64,000 nucleotides of DNA, taken from the NCBI RefSeq assembly GCF_000701705.1, contig NZ_JNJP01000001.1, positions 1 to 64,000 on the forward strand, read 5' to 3'. The notes under the pieces are model-generated. The model was not told the origin of the DNA. It searched no databases and saw only the letters and a program-made list of their open reading frames with translations. Both the position numbers and the translations under genes were made by a program. Shown here one piece after another: positions 43,761-52,617 of the stretch (position 1 is the first letter of the stretch; each line of letters opens with the position of its first letter). The stretch comes from Bilophila wadsworthia ATCC 49260. Its GTDB lineage: Bacteria; Desulfobacterota; Desulfovibrionia; Desulfovibrionales; Desulfovibrionaceae.

Positions 43761-44696
43761 TTACATGGCCGCCCACTGCAGTGCTCCTTTCGCTATATTC
43801 TTCATGCTCATGACATTTCTGCGCGGCGGATCGCCGAAAAGACGTTTATACTCCCTGATAAACTGCGTCGCGCTTTCGTACCCGACAGCCATGGCGGCCT
43901 GCGTCACGTCGTAGCCTTCGGACAGCATGAGGCGCTGGGCTTCACCAAGACGCAGCCGCTTCTGGTACTGCAAGGGGCTCAGCGTCGTTATCCTTTTGAA
44001 GTATTTATGGAATGTTGATGGGGCCATATGCGAACGGTTAGCGAGGTCCTCCACGAGCAGCGGTTCTTTATAGAATTCCTTCAGCCAGGCAATAGCCTTG
44101 GTAATCTGGTGCCCCTGGGAACCAAGAGTATTGAGTGAACGCAGGGTATTGCCGAATGCCCCCGCCAGCAGGCGGTAATGGATTTCCCGCATCAGCATAT
44201 CCCGCATCACCAAAATCTGTTCCGGCTTTTCCGTCAATTCGGCCAGCCGCACAAAGGCATCCAGCAAGTCCGGATCGACTTCCTGCGTACCCGCGCCCCT
44301 GTAGACCGTGGAGTCTGACGGCGAAGGTATCTGCGACGCCAGACTGGCGATCAGGCCGGTATCCAGCTTCAACGACATGGACAGGTAGGGTGTTTCTTTA
44401 CTGGCTTCCATGACGCAGCTGGAGACCGGCATGTCCACACCACACACAAAACAGATGTTCTCACCATAATGGTGCTCTTCCGCCCCTATCTTTACTAGCT
44501 TCTTTCCTTGAACCACCACAATGATAACCGGCTCGTAAAAATGCGGCTTAGGATCGGCGTTGCTCACCTGACGGTGGAACTCGAAACCTTTGATGGGCGT
44601 TATATAGCTCTCGGAACGAGAAGCAGTATTCCGAAGGATGATGTCCCGGAGAATGGCCCAGCTGTTGCCCGTATTGACTCGTATCGCCCTTGTCAT
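43761..44696 (-). CDS. AraC-family transcriptional regulator (YqhC-like)
   Basis: The Met at 44696 with AAGG 7 bases upstream gives 311 residues; the frame runs to 44819 without a ribosome site. Residues 30-170 are the AraC_N-type sensor (YEPVIIVVVQGKKLVKIGAE and CGVDMPVSSCVMEASKETPY). The C-terminus has two HTH motifs: EPLLVEDLANRSHMAPSTFH and YDVTQAAMAVGYESATQFIR, with the YKRLFGDPPRR end. Members of this type, like YqhC, activate divergent aldehyde reductase genes. The divergent operon at 45158 encodes an aldo-keto reductase and related redox proteins, so control of that operon is the natural inference. Confidence 0.85.
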   Translation of the reverse strand: MTRAIRVNTGNSWAILRDIILRNTASRSESYITPIKGFEFHRQVSNADPKPHFYEPVIIVVVQGKKLVKIGAEEHHYGENICFVCGVDMPVSSCVMEASKETPYLSMSLKLDTGLIASLASQIPSPSDSTVYRGAGTQEVDPDLLDAFVRLAELTEKPEQILVMRDMLMREIHYRLLAGAFGNTLRSLNTLGSQGHQITKAIAWLKEFYKEPLLVEDLANRSHMAPSTFHKYFKRITTLSPLQYQKRLRLGEAQRLMLSEGYDVTQAAMAVGYESATQFIREYKRLFGDPPRRNVMSMKNIAKGALQWAAM

Positions 44697-45157
44697 GATG
44701 GCACCTTGCCTTCGTTTGAGAGTAACCCTGTTTATCGCAAAACCGTTCATGTGGAGAATTGGGCAACTACCCAAGTGTTTTCCAGCTTGTGCAGCCCGTG
44801 CCCACCTTTTTTTCTTCATGTATTTCCTCGTCTTTCATCCCTATAATGCCATCCCGTATCCCGTCAATGTTCTCAATGTCACACATCGACTTCCATGTCA
44901 TGCCGTCAGACATAGAGCAATAGGCAGAAATTGTGGAGAAATTCCCTATTTTCCGGCGGACCGGGCGGATAGAGTCCAAATCACAGGAACTCTCAAAGAA
45001 GGGCTGCCATGCTAACGGTGGATTATCCTATGCAAACCGTAAGACAAGGCCGCACTGAAACAGATGTGCATACGGCCTGCCAGCCATGCTTAAAGACGAG
45101 AAGAACGGATAACGCGAATAGCTCTCCATAACCAAACGATACAACAAGGAATCTGCC
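44697..45157. other. Divergent promoter region of the AraC/oxidoreductase cluster
   Basis: About 460 bases between the regulator and the alpha/beta hydrolase start. No supported gene. A regulator-binding site is expected here but no palindrome stood out. Confidence 0.4.
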
Positions 45158-46474
45158 ATGCAAACAGTACCGTTCGAAAACAAAAGAGGAGATGTGCCGG
45201 TGAGTCTTCATATGCTTTCGGACACCGGCGCAAACGGAAAGGATACGGTCGACATCCACGCGCATACGTCTGGAAGCCGTGCGGAATACGCTGCCGGAAA
45301 GCGTATCGCAATTGTCTGCGCCGCCTTCCTCCTTGCCCTGTCGCTTGCATCGGCGTTTCCGACCGGCGGCATGGCGGCGGGTCAGGAGCAGAAGCCCATC
45401 ACCCTGAAAACCATGGGTAGCCTGCTGTTCGGCGGTACGGTAATCGAGAGGGAGAACGGGGATACCTTTCACGGGGATCACGGTTATGCTCAGTTTTACA
45501 TCCCGCAAAAGGCCCGTAACTATCCGCTGATTCTGTGGCACGGCATGGGGCAGTCCGGCAGAAGCTGGGAATCCACGCCGGACGGACGCGAAGGGTTTCA
45601 GGCCCTCCTGACGCGGCGCGACTGGCCGCTGTATATCATTGATCAGCCTCGCCGCGGCAGGGCCGGGTACACTGCGTCCGCCAGAGACGACGCGAGCGCC
45701 CACCCTACCTCGGCCAGCGAGCGCGGCGTCTGGAATGCCTTCCGCAACGGCATCTGGGTTCCAGGACAGAAGGCATCCCTGTATCCGGGCGTGCGTTTCC
45801 CGTCCGCCCCAGCCGCCATTGACCAGTTCTTCCGCCAGCAGACCTTCAATACGGGGCAGGAACCGCGCACAACAGAATATCTGACGTACATGGGCAACAC
45901 AGCCGCCGCCCTGCTGCGGCAAACTGGCCCGGCGGTACTGGTCACTCATTCCAACAGCGGAAAATACGGCTGGTTCACAGCCATGGCCTCGGACGCCGTC
46001 AAGGCCATCGTCGCCTATGAACCAGGCCAGTTCGTTTTTCCCGAAGGCGAAACGGCGAGGGATATACCCTTCAAAAATGCGCTGGCCAACGAGATGCTCC
46101 AACCTATTAAAATTTCATCAGAATCGTTTCGGAAACTGACCCAAATGCCCATACTAATCATCTATGGCGACAACATCGCCACAGAGCCCAGCGATATTTT
46201 CAACGTGGATGTCTGGCGCATAGCCAGCACTCGTGCCAGACATTTTGTAGACGCCATCAACCGCAATGGCGGCGATGCCACACTGGCCTTCCTTCCGGAG
46301 ATAGGCATCAAGGGCAACACCCACGCGCCCTTTGCCGACCTGAACAATCTGGAAATCGCCGATCACCTCGAGCAATGGCTGCACGCCAAGGGGCTGGACG
46401 GTCGAGGCGTTCCCCACAGGGGCCCGGCTCCCCAAACAACGGCATTGACCATTCCCCTGCAACAGGACCGATAA
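45158..46474 (+). CDS. Exported alpha/beta-fold hydrolase
   Basis: 438 residues. A hydrophobic segment at about 48-68 (GKRIAIVCAAFLLALSLASA) follows a 47-residue polar start, so either the signal is preceded by an unusually long n-region or a later start is used; AAGGA lies 6 bases before ATG 45158. Hydrolase features: YPLILWHGMGQSGRSWESTP (oxyanion region), nucleophile in VLVTHSNSGKYGWF (Ser in HSNSG), and a late His in GNTHAPFADLNNLEIA. It probably cleaves an ester in the periplasm. It is first in the operon divergent from the AraC gene, followed by an exported cupin. Confidence 0.78.
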   Translation: MQTVPFENKRGDVPVSLHMLSDTGANGKDTVDIHAHTSGSRAEYAAGKRIAIVCAAFLLALSLASAFPTGGMAAGQEQKPITLKTMGSLLFGGTVIERENGDTFHGDHGYAQFYIPQKARNYPLILWHGMGQSGRSWESTPDGREGFQALLTRRDWPLYIIDQPRRGRAGYTASARDDASAHPTSASERGVWNAFRNGIWVPGQKASLYPGVRFPSAPAAIDQFFRQQTFNTGQEPRTTEYLTYMGNTAAALLRQTGPAVLVTHSNSGKYGWFTAMASDAVKAIVAYEPGQFVFPEGETARDIPFKNALANEMLQPIKISSESFRKLTQMPILIIYGDNIATEPSDIFNVDVWRIASTRARHFVDAINRNGGDATLAFLPEIGIKGNTHAPFADLNNLEIADHLEQWLHAKGLDGRGVPHRGPAPQTTALTIPLQQDR

Positions 46475-46520
46475 CCGCCGCTACAAAAACGGTGGCCCCG
46501 AATACCACAAGGAGATTGTC

Positions 46521-47021
46521 ATGAAACGGCTTCTGCTTTCCGTATGTATTCCGGCACTCACTTTCTTCGGATTCTCCCTCAAGGCACACGCGGCAGAGAC
46601 GCACAGCGCCCCGGCCTTCATGAACGCCGAGGGCGAGGGCATCTTCCCCAAAGGAAAGACCAACGACGCCTATGCCCAGTATTTCAACGGCACCAGCTAT
46701 CTCCAGGCATTGTCCACCGAAGGCGTGACCATCGCCAACGTGACCTTTGAACCCGGCTGCCGCAACTTCTGGCACATCCACCACAAAGGAGGGCAGATTC
46801 TTCTCGTAACCGGAGGACGCGGCTGGTACCAGCAGTGGGAAAAGCCCGCGCTGGCGCTCAAGCCCGGCGACGTGGTGAACATTCCGGCCGGGGTCAAACA
46901 CTGGCACGGCGCGGCCAAGGACAGCTGGTTTTCCCATCTTGCCGTGGCTGTTCCGGCAGAAGGGGCTTCCAACGAATGGCTGGAACAAGTATCTGACGAA
47001 GAATACCAGCAACTCAAGTAA
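46521..47021 (+). CDS. Exported cupin-domain protein
   Basis: 166 residues with a clear Sec signal peptide (LLLSVCIPALTFFGFSLKA, cut near AHA-AE) and a ribosome site AAGGAG. One cupin fold: FEPGCRNFWHIHHKGGQILL contains the metal-binding HxH of motif 1, ending GDVVNIPAGVKHWHGAAKDS in motif 2. The protein should bind a metal in the periplasm; the enzymatic role is unknown. Relatives are often encoded beside aldo-keto reductases and carboxymuconolactone-decarboxylase-like proteins. It is second in the operon and only 11 bases from the next gene. Confidence 0.83.
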   Translation: MKRLLLSVCIPALTFFGFSLKAHAAETHSAPAFMNAEGEGIFPKGKTNDAYAQYFNGTSYLQALSTEGVTIANVTFEPGCRNFWHIHHKGGQILLVTGGRGWYQQWEKPALALKPGDVVNIPAGVKHWHGAAKDSWFSHLAVAVPAEGASNEWLEQVSDEEYQQLK

Positions 47022-47032
47022 AGGAGCGCGTC

Positions 47033-48175
47033 ATGTCACACTTGGGATATGAAATAAAAAAGCTAGGTTTCGGCCTGATGCGTCTGCCCAAAAGGGGCGA
47101 CAATATAGATGTGGAACAGGTCAAGATCATGGTGGACCGCTTTCTTGCTGACGGTTTTACCTATTTCGACACGGCCTGGGCCTATCCCGGTAGTGAGGAC
47201 GCCATCCGGCAGGCTCTGGTGGAGCGGCACCCCCGTGAAGCCTTTCAGTTGGCCACGAAAAACGCGGCATGGATCAAGTGCAAAAGCCGGGAAGAGGCTA
47301 TCGGACAGTTTGAAACGTCGCTGCGGCAGACGGGCGCGGGCTATTTTGACTTCTACCTGCTGCACAACCTTGGAGAAAGCCGCACCCGCTTCTTTGACGT
47401 TTTCAACATGTGGGACTTCGTTCAGGAGAAAAAGCGGCAGGGGCTCATCAGGCATGTGGGATTCTCCTTCCACTCCAGGCCGGAGGAACTGGAGCAGATT
47501 CTGTCCGCGCACCCGGAAATGGAATTCGTGCAATTGCAAATAAACTATGGAGACTGGGAAAATCCCGCCGTTCAGTCCAGAGCCTGCTACGAAGTGGCGA
47601 GAAGGCATGAAAAACCCGTCATCATCATGGAACCGGTCAAGGGGGGTATGCTCGCCACCCCGCCGGAGCCGGTGGTGAAGATTTTCCGTAAGGCAAATCC
47701 GCAGGCCTCCAACGCTTCCTGGGCCATCCGTTTCGCGGCGAGCCTCGAAGGGGTCATCACAGTACTGTCCGGCATGAGCAATCTGGAACAGATGGAGGAC
47801 AACCTCTCATACATGCGGAACTTTGCTCCTCTGTCCGCGGAAGAACATACCACAATACAGGAAGCGCAGAAGGCGTTGAACAGTATTCCGCTCATTCCCT
47901 GCACCACCTGCAACTACTGCGCAAAAGTCTGTCCCAACGACATAGGGATCTCGGGATCGTTCATCGCGATGAACTACCTGACGTTGTATAAAGACAAACG
48001 CGCGGCGCGTGTCCAAGAACAATGGATGGTCGGGGGACATGACAGGCAGAGCGCTGACAAATGCGTCCAATGCGGCGTATGCGAGGCGGTTTGTCCGCAA
48101 CACATCGCCATCAGGGATGAACTGGTCAGAGTCCATGCCGCTCTGGGGGACGGACAGCTCGCACCGGGCAGCTAA
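47033..48175 (+). CDS. Aldo-keto reductase with C-terminal [4Fe-4S] domain
   Basis: 380 residues. The TIM-barrel AKR part starts with KKLGFGLMRLPKRGDNIDVE, has the Asp/Tyr active-site stretch FTYFDTAWAYPGSEDAIRQA, and Lys and His equivalents LATKNAAWIKCKSREE and DFYLLHNLGESRTRFFDVF. The C-terminus has two Fe-S motifs: CTTCNYCAKVCPNDIGISGS and CVQCGVCEAVCPQHIAIRDE. Such Fe-S AKRs are typical of anaerobes and probably act with ferredoxin or NADPH on carbonyls in the cytoplasm. AAAGGAG lies 6 bases before the ATG. It is third in the operon and is followed by a decayed second AKR. Confidence 0.9.
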   Translation: MSHLGYEIKKLGFGLMRLPKRGDNIDVEQVKIMVDRFLADGFTYFDTAWAYPGSEDAIRQALVERHPREAFQLATKNAAWIKCKSREEAIGQFETSLRQTGAGYFDFYLLHNLGESRTRFFDVFNMWDFVQEKKRQGLIRHVGFSFHSRPEELEQILSAHPEMEFVQLQINYGDWENPAVQSRACYEVARRHEKPVIIMEPVKGGMLATPPEPVVKIFRKANPQASNASWAIRFAASLEGVITVLSGMSNLEQMEDNLSYMRNFAPLSAEEHTTIQEAQKALNSIPLIPCTTCNYCAKVCPNDIGISGSFIAMNYLTLYKDKRAARVQEQWMVGGHDRQSADKCVQCGVCEAVCPQHIAIRDELVRVHAALGDGQLAPGS

Positions 48176-48250
48176 TCAGACTTGATAAAGCCATTGACCC
48201 GATAATCCCCTACGCCGAAAGAAGGAGCCTCCCTTCGGCCCCATACCAAA

Positions 48251-49084
48251 GAATACGTGAAACTCGGCAAACAGGTCTGGATGTCTCTCCGCTGTGCCTC
48301 GGCTGCATGAGCTTTGGCGATCCCGAAGGCTGAATACACAAATGGGCGCGGGACAAAGAACACAGCAAACCCATCATCCAGAGATCTCTGGATCTGGGCA
48401 TCAATTTCTTTGATACGGCCAATGTCTACAGCCTCGACAGAAGCGAGGAAATTCTGGGACGCGCCATCAAGGATTTTGCCCGGAGGGACGAGGTTGTCAT
48501 CGCCACCAAGGTGCATGGCGTCATGAGGAGTGGCCCCAACGGCGGCGGACTGTCGCGCAAGGGCCGCTACATCGGGGTTTCGGCAATGTGGGTCTGGCAG
48601 TTCCAGAAAGCACAGCATATCGCGGAAAGGCATGGCTGGACAACGTTCGTCTCCATGCAGACCCTCTACAACCTGGTATACCGCGAAGAAAAGCGGGAAA
48701 TGGTGCCCTTGTGAAGGATATGTACGTCGGCCTGACTCCGTACAGTCCGCTGGCTGCCGGGCGTTTGTCACGGGCATAGAATGAAAGCACGGCACGCTAT
48801 GAAACCGATACCATCGCGCAAAACAAGTATGGGGCGAACAAGGAAGCGGACAGGCTGATCGTGGATCGGCTTTCAGAACTGGCCGAAAAGCGCGGCCTCA
48901 CCAGAACACAGCTAGCTCTGGCCCGGTGCTGCACAAAGAACCGGTGGTTTCCCCCGTTATCGGTTCCTACAGGATGTCGCATCTCGAGGACGCGGCGAAT
49001 GCGGTACCCGTCCGGCTTTCACCCGAAGAAATGACCTTTCTGAAAGAGCTGTATATGCCACACCCCATTCAGGGGCATCATTAA
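48251..49084 (+). pseudogene. Second aldo-keto reductase, decayed
   Basis: Pieces in order: YVKLGK at the start, then one frame over LCLGCMSFGDPEG, a stop, and RSLDLGINFFDTANVYSLDR with EEILGRAIKDFARRDEVVIA. After GPNGGGLSRKG the sense jumps directly to RYIGVSAMWVWQFQKAQHIA, meaning about 60 residues of the barrel are deleted. Further frameshifts lead to YVGLTPYSPLAAGRLSRA, a stop, and NESTARYETDTIAQ to PHPIQGHH at 49084. It is the ordinary (non-Fe-S) AKR type, similar to YajO-like enzymes. The reading is decay after duplication or acquisition. The next gene retains its own ribosome site. Confidence 0.78.
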
Positions 49085-49104
49085 GGAAACACCGGAGGAG
49101 TGTC

Positions 49105-49764
49105 ATGAACCGACGAACGTTCATCAAAGCTTCACTAACCGCCACAGCCGCAGTGGCCGGAAGCGTCCTTTTGGACGGGCCGCTATCATCCGCCTCGGCG
49201 GTAACCGTACCAAACACGACAGAGGATGCAAAAATGAAAATATTGGTACTGACCGGCAGCCCACGGAAAAACGGGAACTCCAACACCCTCGCCGAACATT
49301 TCATCAACGGAGCCAAAGAGGCCGGGCACGAAGTAACCCGCTTTGACGCCGCATCCAGCAAGGTGCATCCATGCATTGCCTGCAACAAATGCGGCATGAA
49401 CGGGCCCTGCGTGTTCAAAGACGATTTTGAAGTGGTGCGCGAACACATCATTCCCGCCGATCTGGTGGCGTTTGCAACCCCCATGTATTACTTCGGGATT
49501 TCGGCTCAACTGAAAACGGTCATTGATCGTTTCTATGCCATCAACGGAGAAATACACATCCCCAAGAAAGCTATGCTGATGATGACCTACGCAAACAATT
49601 CTCCCAGAAACGAAAGCCCGATCCTCACGTATTATGAAGTACTGCTGGAATACCTCGGCTGGAAGGATGCGGGACGGATCATCGTTCCCGGCGTCTGGCC
49701 TACGGGTGCAATTAATCAGACACCATTTCCTGCTCAGGCCTTCGCTCTAGGCAAGAGCGTCTAA
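49105..49764 (+). CDS. Tat-exported flavodoxin-like NADPH-dependent FMN reductase
   Basis: 219 residues. The N-terminus NRRTFIKASLTATAAVAG is a twin-arginine signal, so the folded FMN protein is probably sent to the periplasm. The mature part opens with KILVLTGSPRKNGNSNTLAE, the phosphate loop of NADPH-dependent FMN reductases and iron-sulfur flavoproteins, then CIACNKCGMNGPCVFKDDFE and ATPMYYFGISAQLKTVIDRF, the flavin site. The CxxCxxCx5C stretch could hold a cluster. NADPH would not be available outside, so an Fe-S or quinone donor is more likely (inference). It is last in the operon and is followed by a terminator at 49874. Confidence 0.82.
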   Translation: MNRRTFIKASLTATAAVAGSVLLDGPLSSASAVTVPNTTEDAKMKILVLTGSPRKNGNSNTLAEHFINGAKEAGHEVTRFDAASSKVHPCIACNKCGMNGPCVFKDDFEVVREHIIPADLVAFATPMYYFGISAQLKTVIDRFYAINGEIHIPKKAMLMMTYANNSPRNESPILTYYEVLLEYLGWKDAGRIIVPGVWPTGAINQTPFPAQAFALGKSV

Positions 49765-49873
49765 ATACCGCGTGCTCAACAAGCAACCACAGTGCGAAGT
49801 CCCGTAAAGTGTAAAAGACTTCAGACTGTTCGCCATCCTTACCTTTTCTATAATTCATGCGCATGAGTTGCCG

Positions 49874-49903
49874 GGACTGCTGAAAAGCTCAGCAGTCCTT
49901 TTT
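49874..49903 (+). terminator. Rho-independent terminator of the aldo-keto reductase operon
   Basis: GGACTGCT and its complement at 49891-49898 flank a 9-nt loop, followed by TTTTTC. Confidence 0.85.
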
Positions 49904-49958
49904 CTATTTCTTCCTTATGTTCTTACGGGGTCATCTTTGGGTATCATATCAAGGAATA

Positions 49959-50198
49959 TTCTTCTCTTCCTTCCCCACCTACAAGAACCAAACATTCACC
50001 AATCCCGACCCAGATGAGCCGGTAAGCGACGCTTCCCTCCTGCAGGACAAGCCGCAGCCCGTCATGTTCGCCCCTCAGGGGAAGGACGAGCATCGCGGCA
50101 TCTTTCTGGTGAATCTCCACTCCCCCCTAAATTCCGGCACGGCGGGCATCAACGCCAAGTACAACGAACTGGTGTCATGGTTCACAGCCGGGTGCAGG
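49959..50198 (+). pseudogene. Phage tail-terminator-like (DUF4128) fragment
   Basis: SFPTYKNQTFTNPDPDEPVS, then DEHRGIFLVNLHSPLNSGTA and AKYNELVSWFTAG, resembles the DUF4128 tail-terminator family: an N-terminal aromatic/Pro stretch, GIFxV strand, and a closing helix with SWF. The usual Trp after DEP is lost, and after FTAG the sense scatters into other frames. No other phage structural gene adjoins it. I see it as a single leftover prophage gene. Family assignment is moderate because it rests on short motifs. Confidence 0.4.
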
Positions 50199-50783
50199 CG
50201 CATCCGAACCGACCGAGGAGCGCTACATTTCCTGCATATATTATTACTATTACCGCAAAGTTATCACCGCCGATTTTCACCTCCCCGGCACGGCGCTGTT
50301 CGCTATCTGGGCCATGCACACGACATCGCTGTCCAGCCCCATCCCCAAGGTGACGTACTCGGCCCGGCGCAATATCGCCATGCTTCCGATGTCCGACGGC
50401 TCGACCTGGCCCGGTCTCTATCGAACCCGACCTATGCCGAATCGCGCGCCGCGTCAGTTATAGAGCGTACATTTTAGAATGTAGTGGATTTGAAACACTA
50501 AAAAAGGGCTTACTGGATTTCAACAATCCCTTGAAATTTATGGCTGAGAGGGGAGAGATTCCGTTTTAATTGCGCTAAGGCATTAAACTTTATACTCGTC
50601 TGGTTGTGTTTATTGCACAGACCGTATCCATAAAACGGCTGCGCAAACTCAAAAAAACTCCTACCGAACATGATGAAGAGGGATACTCGAAAGATGTCGG
50701 ATATCCCTCAAAAGATTTTTCTTTGTTGTCAGAAAGAACACAGAGATTGGTTTACTCCATAACAAATGGTCGCACAGCGCGTA
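50199..50783. other. Region without recognisable gene
   Basis: About 585 bases between the tail-like fragment and the Doc remnant. The left part may be eroded phage sequence, and the right part is more AT-rich. One short plus frame at 50606 has no ribosome site and no motif. Confidence 0.4.
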
Positions 50784-51106
50784 TCATTCTGTAATCGCAT
50801 GGAGGGAGGAAGCCCTATCCATTACATGATCAAAGTGTATAGCCTTGCTGAACCCGTTAATACGAAGGAATACGTCAAATGCGGAAAATACCGTCCTTTT
50901 GTTGTCGTACACAAAAGAGTGACTGTTCAACAAGCATTCCATCAGGATGCAAGCCTCTTCCACACCATCGGCGTAATAGCGGCATTGAAGCCGATAGGCG
51001 GACTCCACCGCGCCATATCCCTAATACCGGAAGCCCAACAGCAGCTTTTGAACAGTATGACATGCAAACCAAGGGTATCGGCAGTTATAAGATAATCCCG
51101 ACTCAT
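50784..51106 (-). pseudogene. Doc/Fic (death-on-curing) toxin, frameshifted and motif-degraded
   Basis: The start codon overlaps the natural antitoxin stop (ATGA at 51103-51106): MSRDYLITADTLGLHVILF. Frame changes then lead through ASGIRDMA to ESAYRLQCRYYADGVEEACI. The Fic core reads NSHSFVYDNKRTVFSAFDVF, where active Doc toxins have HPFVDGNKRT, followed by FLRING. So the catalytic His is kept but the Pro, Asp and Gly of the motif are changed. Doc toxins phosphorylate EF-Tu; with two frameshifts and the altered motif this copy is inactive. It forms the second half of a type II toxin-antitoxin remnant. Confidence 0.7.
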
Positions 51107-51339
51107 TTGGACAGAGCCTCATAGAGCGCATCCTATTCCGTCATACTTGAAAAAAGAGCGGTCATCACATGAGTGCGTGGCTTACTACTCCCAATATATT
51201 CCCTCAGAGCTTCATCAAGAATGGGCTGAATCTGACGTCCCTTTTCATGGGCCATTTGATGCAATTTGGCAAGGGCATCCAAGGAGAGCTGCGTTGCGAA
51301 TTTGACCTTTTGTCCTGTTGTTGCAGTTGATTGCGTCAT
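51103..51339 (-). pseudogene. Antitoxin of the Doc pair, truncated by one stop
   Basis: The Met at 51339 opens a ribbon-helix-helix-like protein: KVKFATQLSLDALAKLHQMA, then GRQIQPILDEALREYIGSSK and RTHVMTALFSSMTE, and a TAG at 51133-51135. Beyond it the same frame reads DALYEALSK and a TGA at 51103-51105 that overlaps the Doc start. A single base (TAT/TAC to TAG) truncated the toxin-neutralising tail. The DNA-binding part may still be made. Because the toxin is also broken there is no selective cost. Similar antitoxin-Doc overlapping pairs are widespread. Confidence 0.68.
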
Positions 51340-51701
51340 TTTTCTTCTCTTTTTCTTGAAGCTAGGCAGTCTATCTTGATTTATCAAGAAATATCTTGAA
51401 AATTTTCAAACTCCATATTCAATATCAAAGAATCAGACACAAAAATTCCTACACATTTATATAGTGATGAACCCCGAACACATCGGATGCCCCTCACGTC
51501 CTATTTAATCCAATCCTCATAGATAACTTCAAGTACGGCAAAGAATGCATAAAGCCAGTTCACACCCTACTCTTGTCCCATTCTTTCCATATTTACATTC
51601 TCTATTTTATAACTATGTCCTTTACCTTCAAAAATTAAATCCCCTAGCGCTTCATCTAGTGCAACTCCGTTGAAAACCATGATTTTCAACATTCATCAAC
51701 A
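51340..51701. other. AT-rich intergenic region
   Basis: Clearly lower GC than the flanks. It contains the antitoxin leader on one side and no supported gene. Confidence 0.4.
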
Positions 51702-52511
51702 CTAAAGTTCCGTAAGTTGGCCTCCGCAGATATTAAACGCTTGGCCCGTAATGTATTCGGATTCCGGGGAAACGAGAAAGGCCACAAGATGTCCCACGTC
51801 TTCCGGAGCTCCCATCCTACCATAGGGGATGGTTTCGACCATGCGCGCTACTCGCGCTTCCAAAGAGATACCCTGCTCCGCAGCTTCCCGTTCAAAACGG
51901 GCCTTGTTGAGCTCCGTATATATTTGCCCGGGGCAGATGGCATTCGCCCTGATGCCTTCTGCGGCGTACTCCACGGCAAAGCACTTGGTAAGCATGATAA
52001 GAGCTGCCTTACTTACTGAATAGGCACTGTATCCCGGCGACGGGCGTTTGCCTGCTCGGGAGGCGATATTGACGATGGAACTTCCCCGCTGCATCATGGG
52101 TAAAAGTTTGCGGATCATTTTGAACGGGCCGCCGAGATTGATATCCAGCACTTTCGACCAGGTCCCCTCGTCCATCTCTCCCAAACGGGCACCGGCGGGC
52201 ATTATCCCCGCATTGTTGACCAGTGCGTGAACCGTCGGGGTGAATCTCCTTATCTGTTCCACGGCCTTTTTCACATCCTGATCGGATGTGATATCAAGAG
52301 GCACAGGTAAAACGCGTACCCCATAGTTCTCCTGCAGCTTGGCACTACTTTCACCAAGAGGCGTTGAAGGGAGATCCATGATGACGACATCCATACCGCA
52401 TGAAGCAAGCGCTTCCGCAATACCAAAACCGATTCCCGCAGGGTGAGCGGCCCCTGTCACAACAGCTGTCTGTTGGGTAGATTCCCAATATGTCTGCACG
52501 GCTACTTCCAT
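51702..52511 (-). CDS. SDR dehydrogenase of the acetoin-type cluster
   Basis: 269 residues, classical SDR: TAVVTGAAHPAGIGFGIAEA near residue 15, NNAG in VHALVNNAGIMPAGARLG, Ser in SSIVNIASRAGKRPSPGYSA, and YSVSK. The Asp in VVIMDLPSTPLG suggests NAD. It lies at the 3' end of the minus-strand group lplA-metallo-hydrolase-lpd-SDR, about 105 bases after lpd. A role as diacetyl/acetoin or 2,3-diol dehydrogenase feeding the E1-E2-E3 complex is plausible but not proved by the sequence. Confidence 0.85.
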   Translation of the reverse strand: MEVAVQTYWESTQQTAVVTGAAHPAGIGFGIAEALASCGMDVVIMDLPSTPLGESSAKLQENYGVRVLPVPLDITSDQDVKKAVEQIRRFTPTVHALVNNAGIMPAGARLGEMDEGTWSKVLDINLGGPFKMIRKLLPMMQRGSSIVNIASRAGKRPSPGYSAYSVSKAALIMLTKCFAVEYAAEGIRANAICPGQIYTELNKARFEREAAEQGISLEARVARMVETIPYGRMGAPEDVGHLVAFLVSPESEYITGQAFNICGGQLTEL

Positions 52512-52617
52512 CGGCTTATTCCCCTTTATTCAGCAGCCTGTTTACACGTGGCTACTGTTTTAATACGCATGAAAAATGGAATACCCAAGACGGAGATAAG
52601 AACAGTGCACTCTCCTA

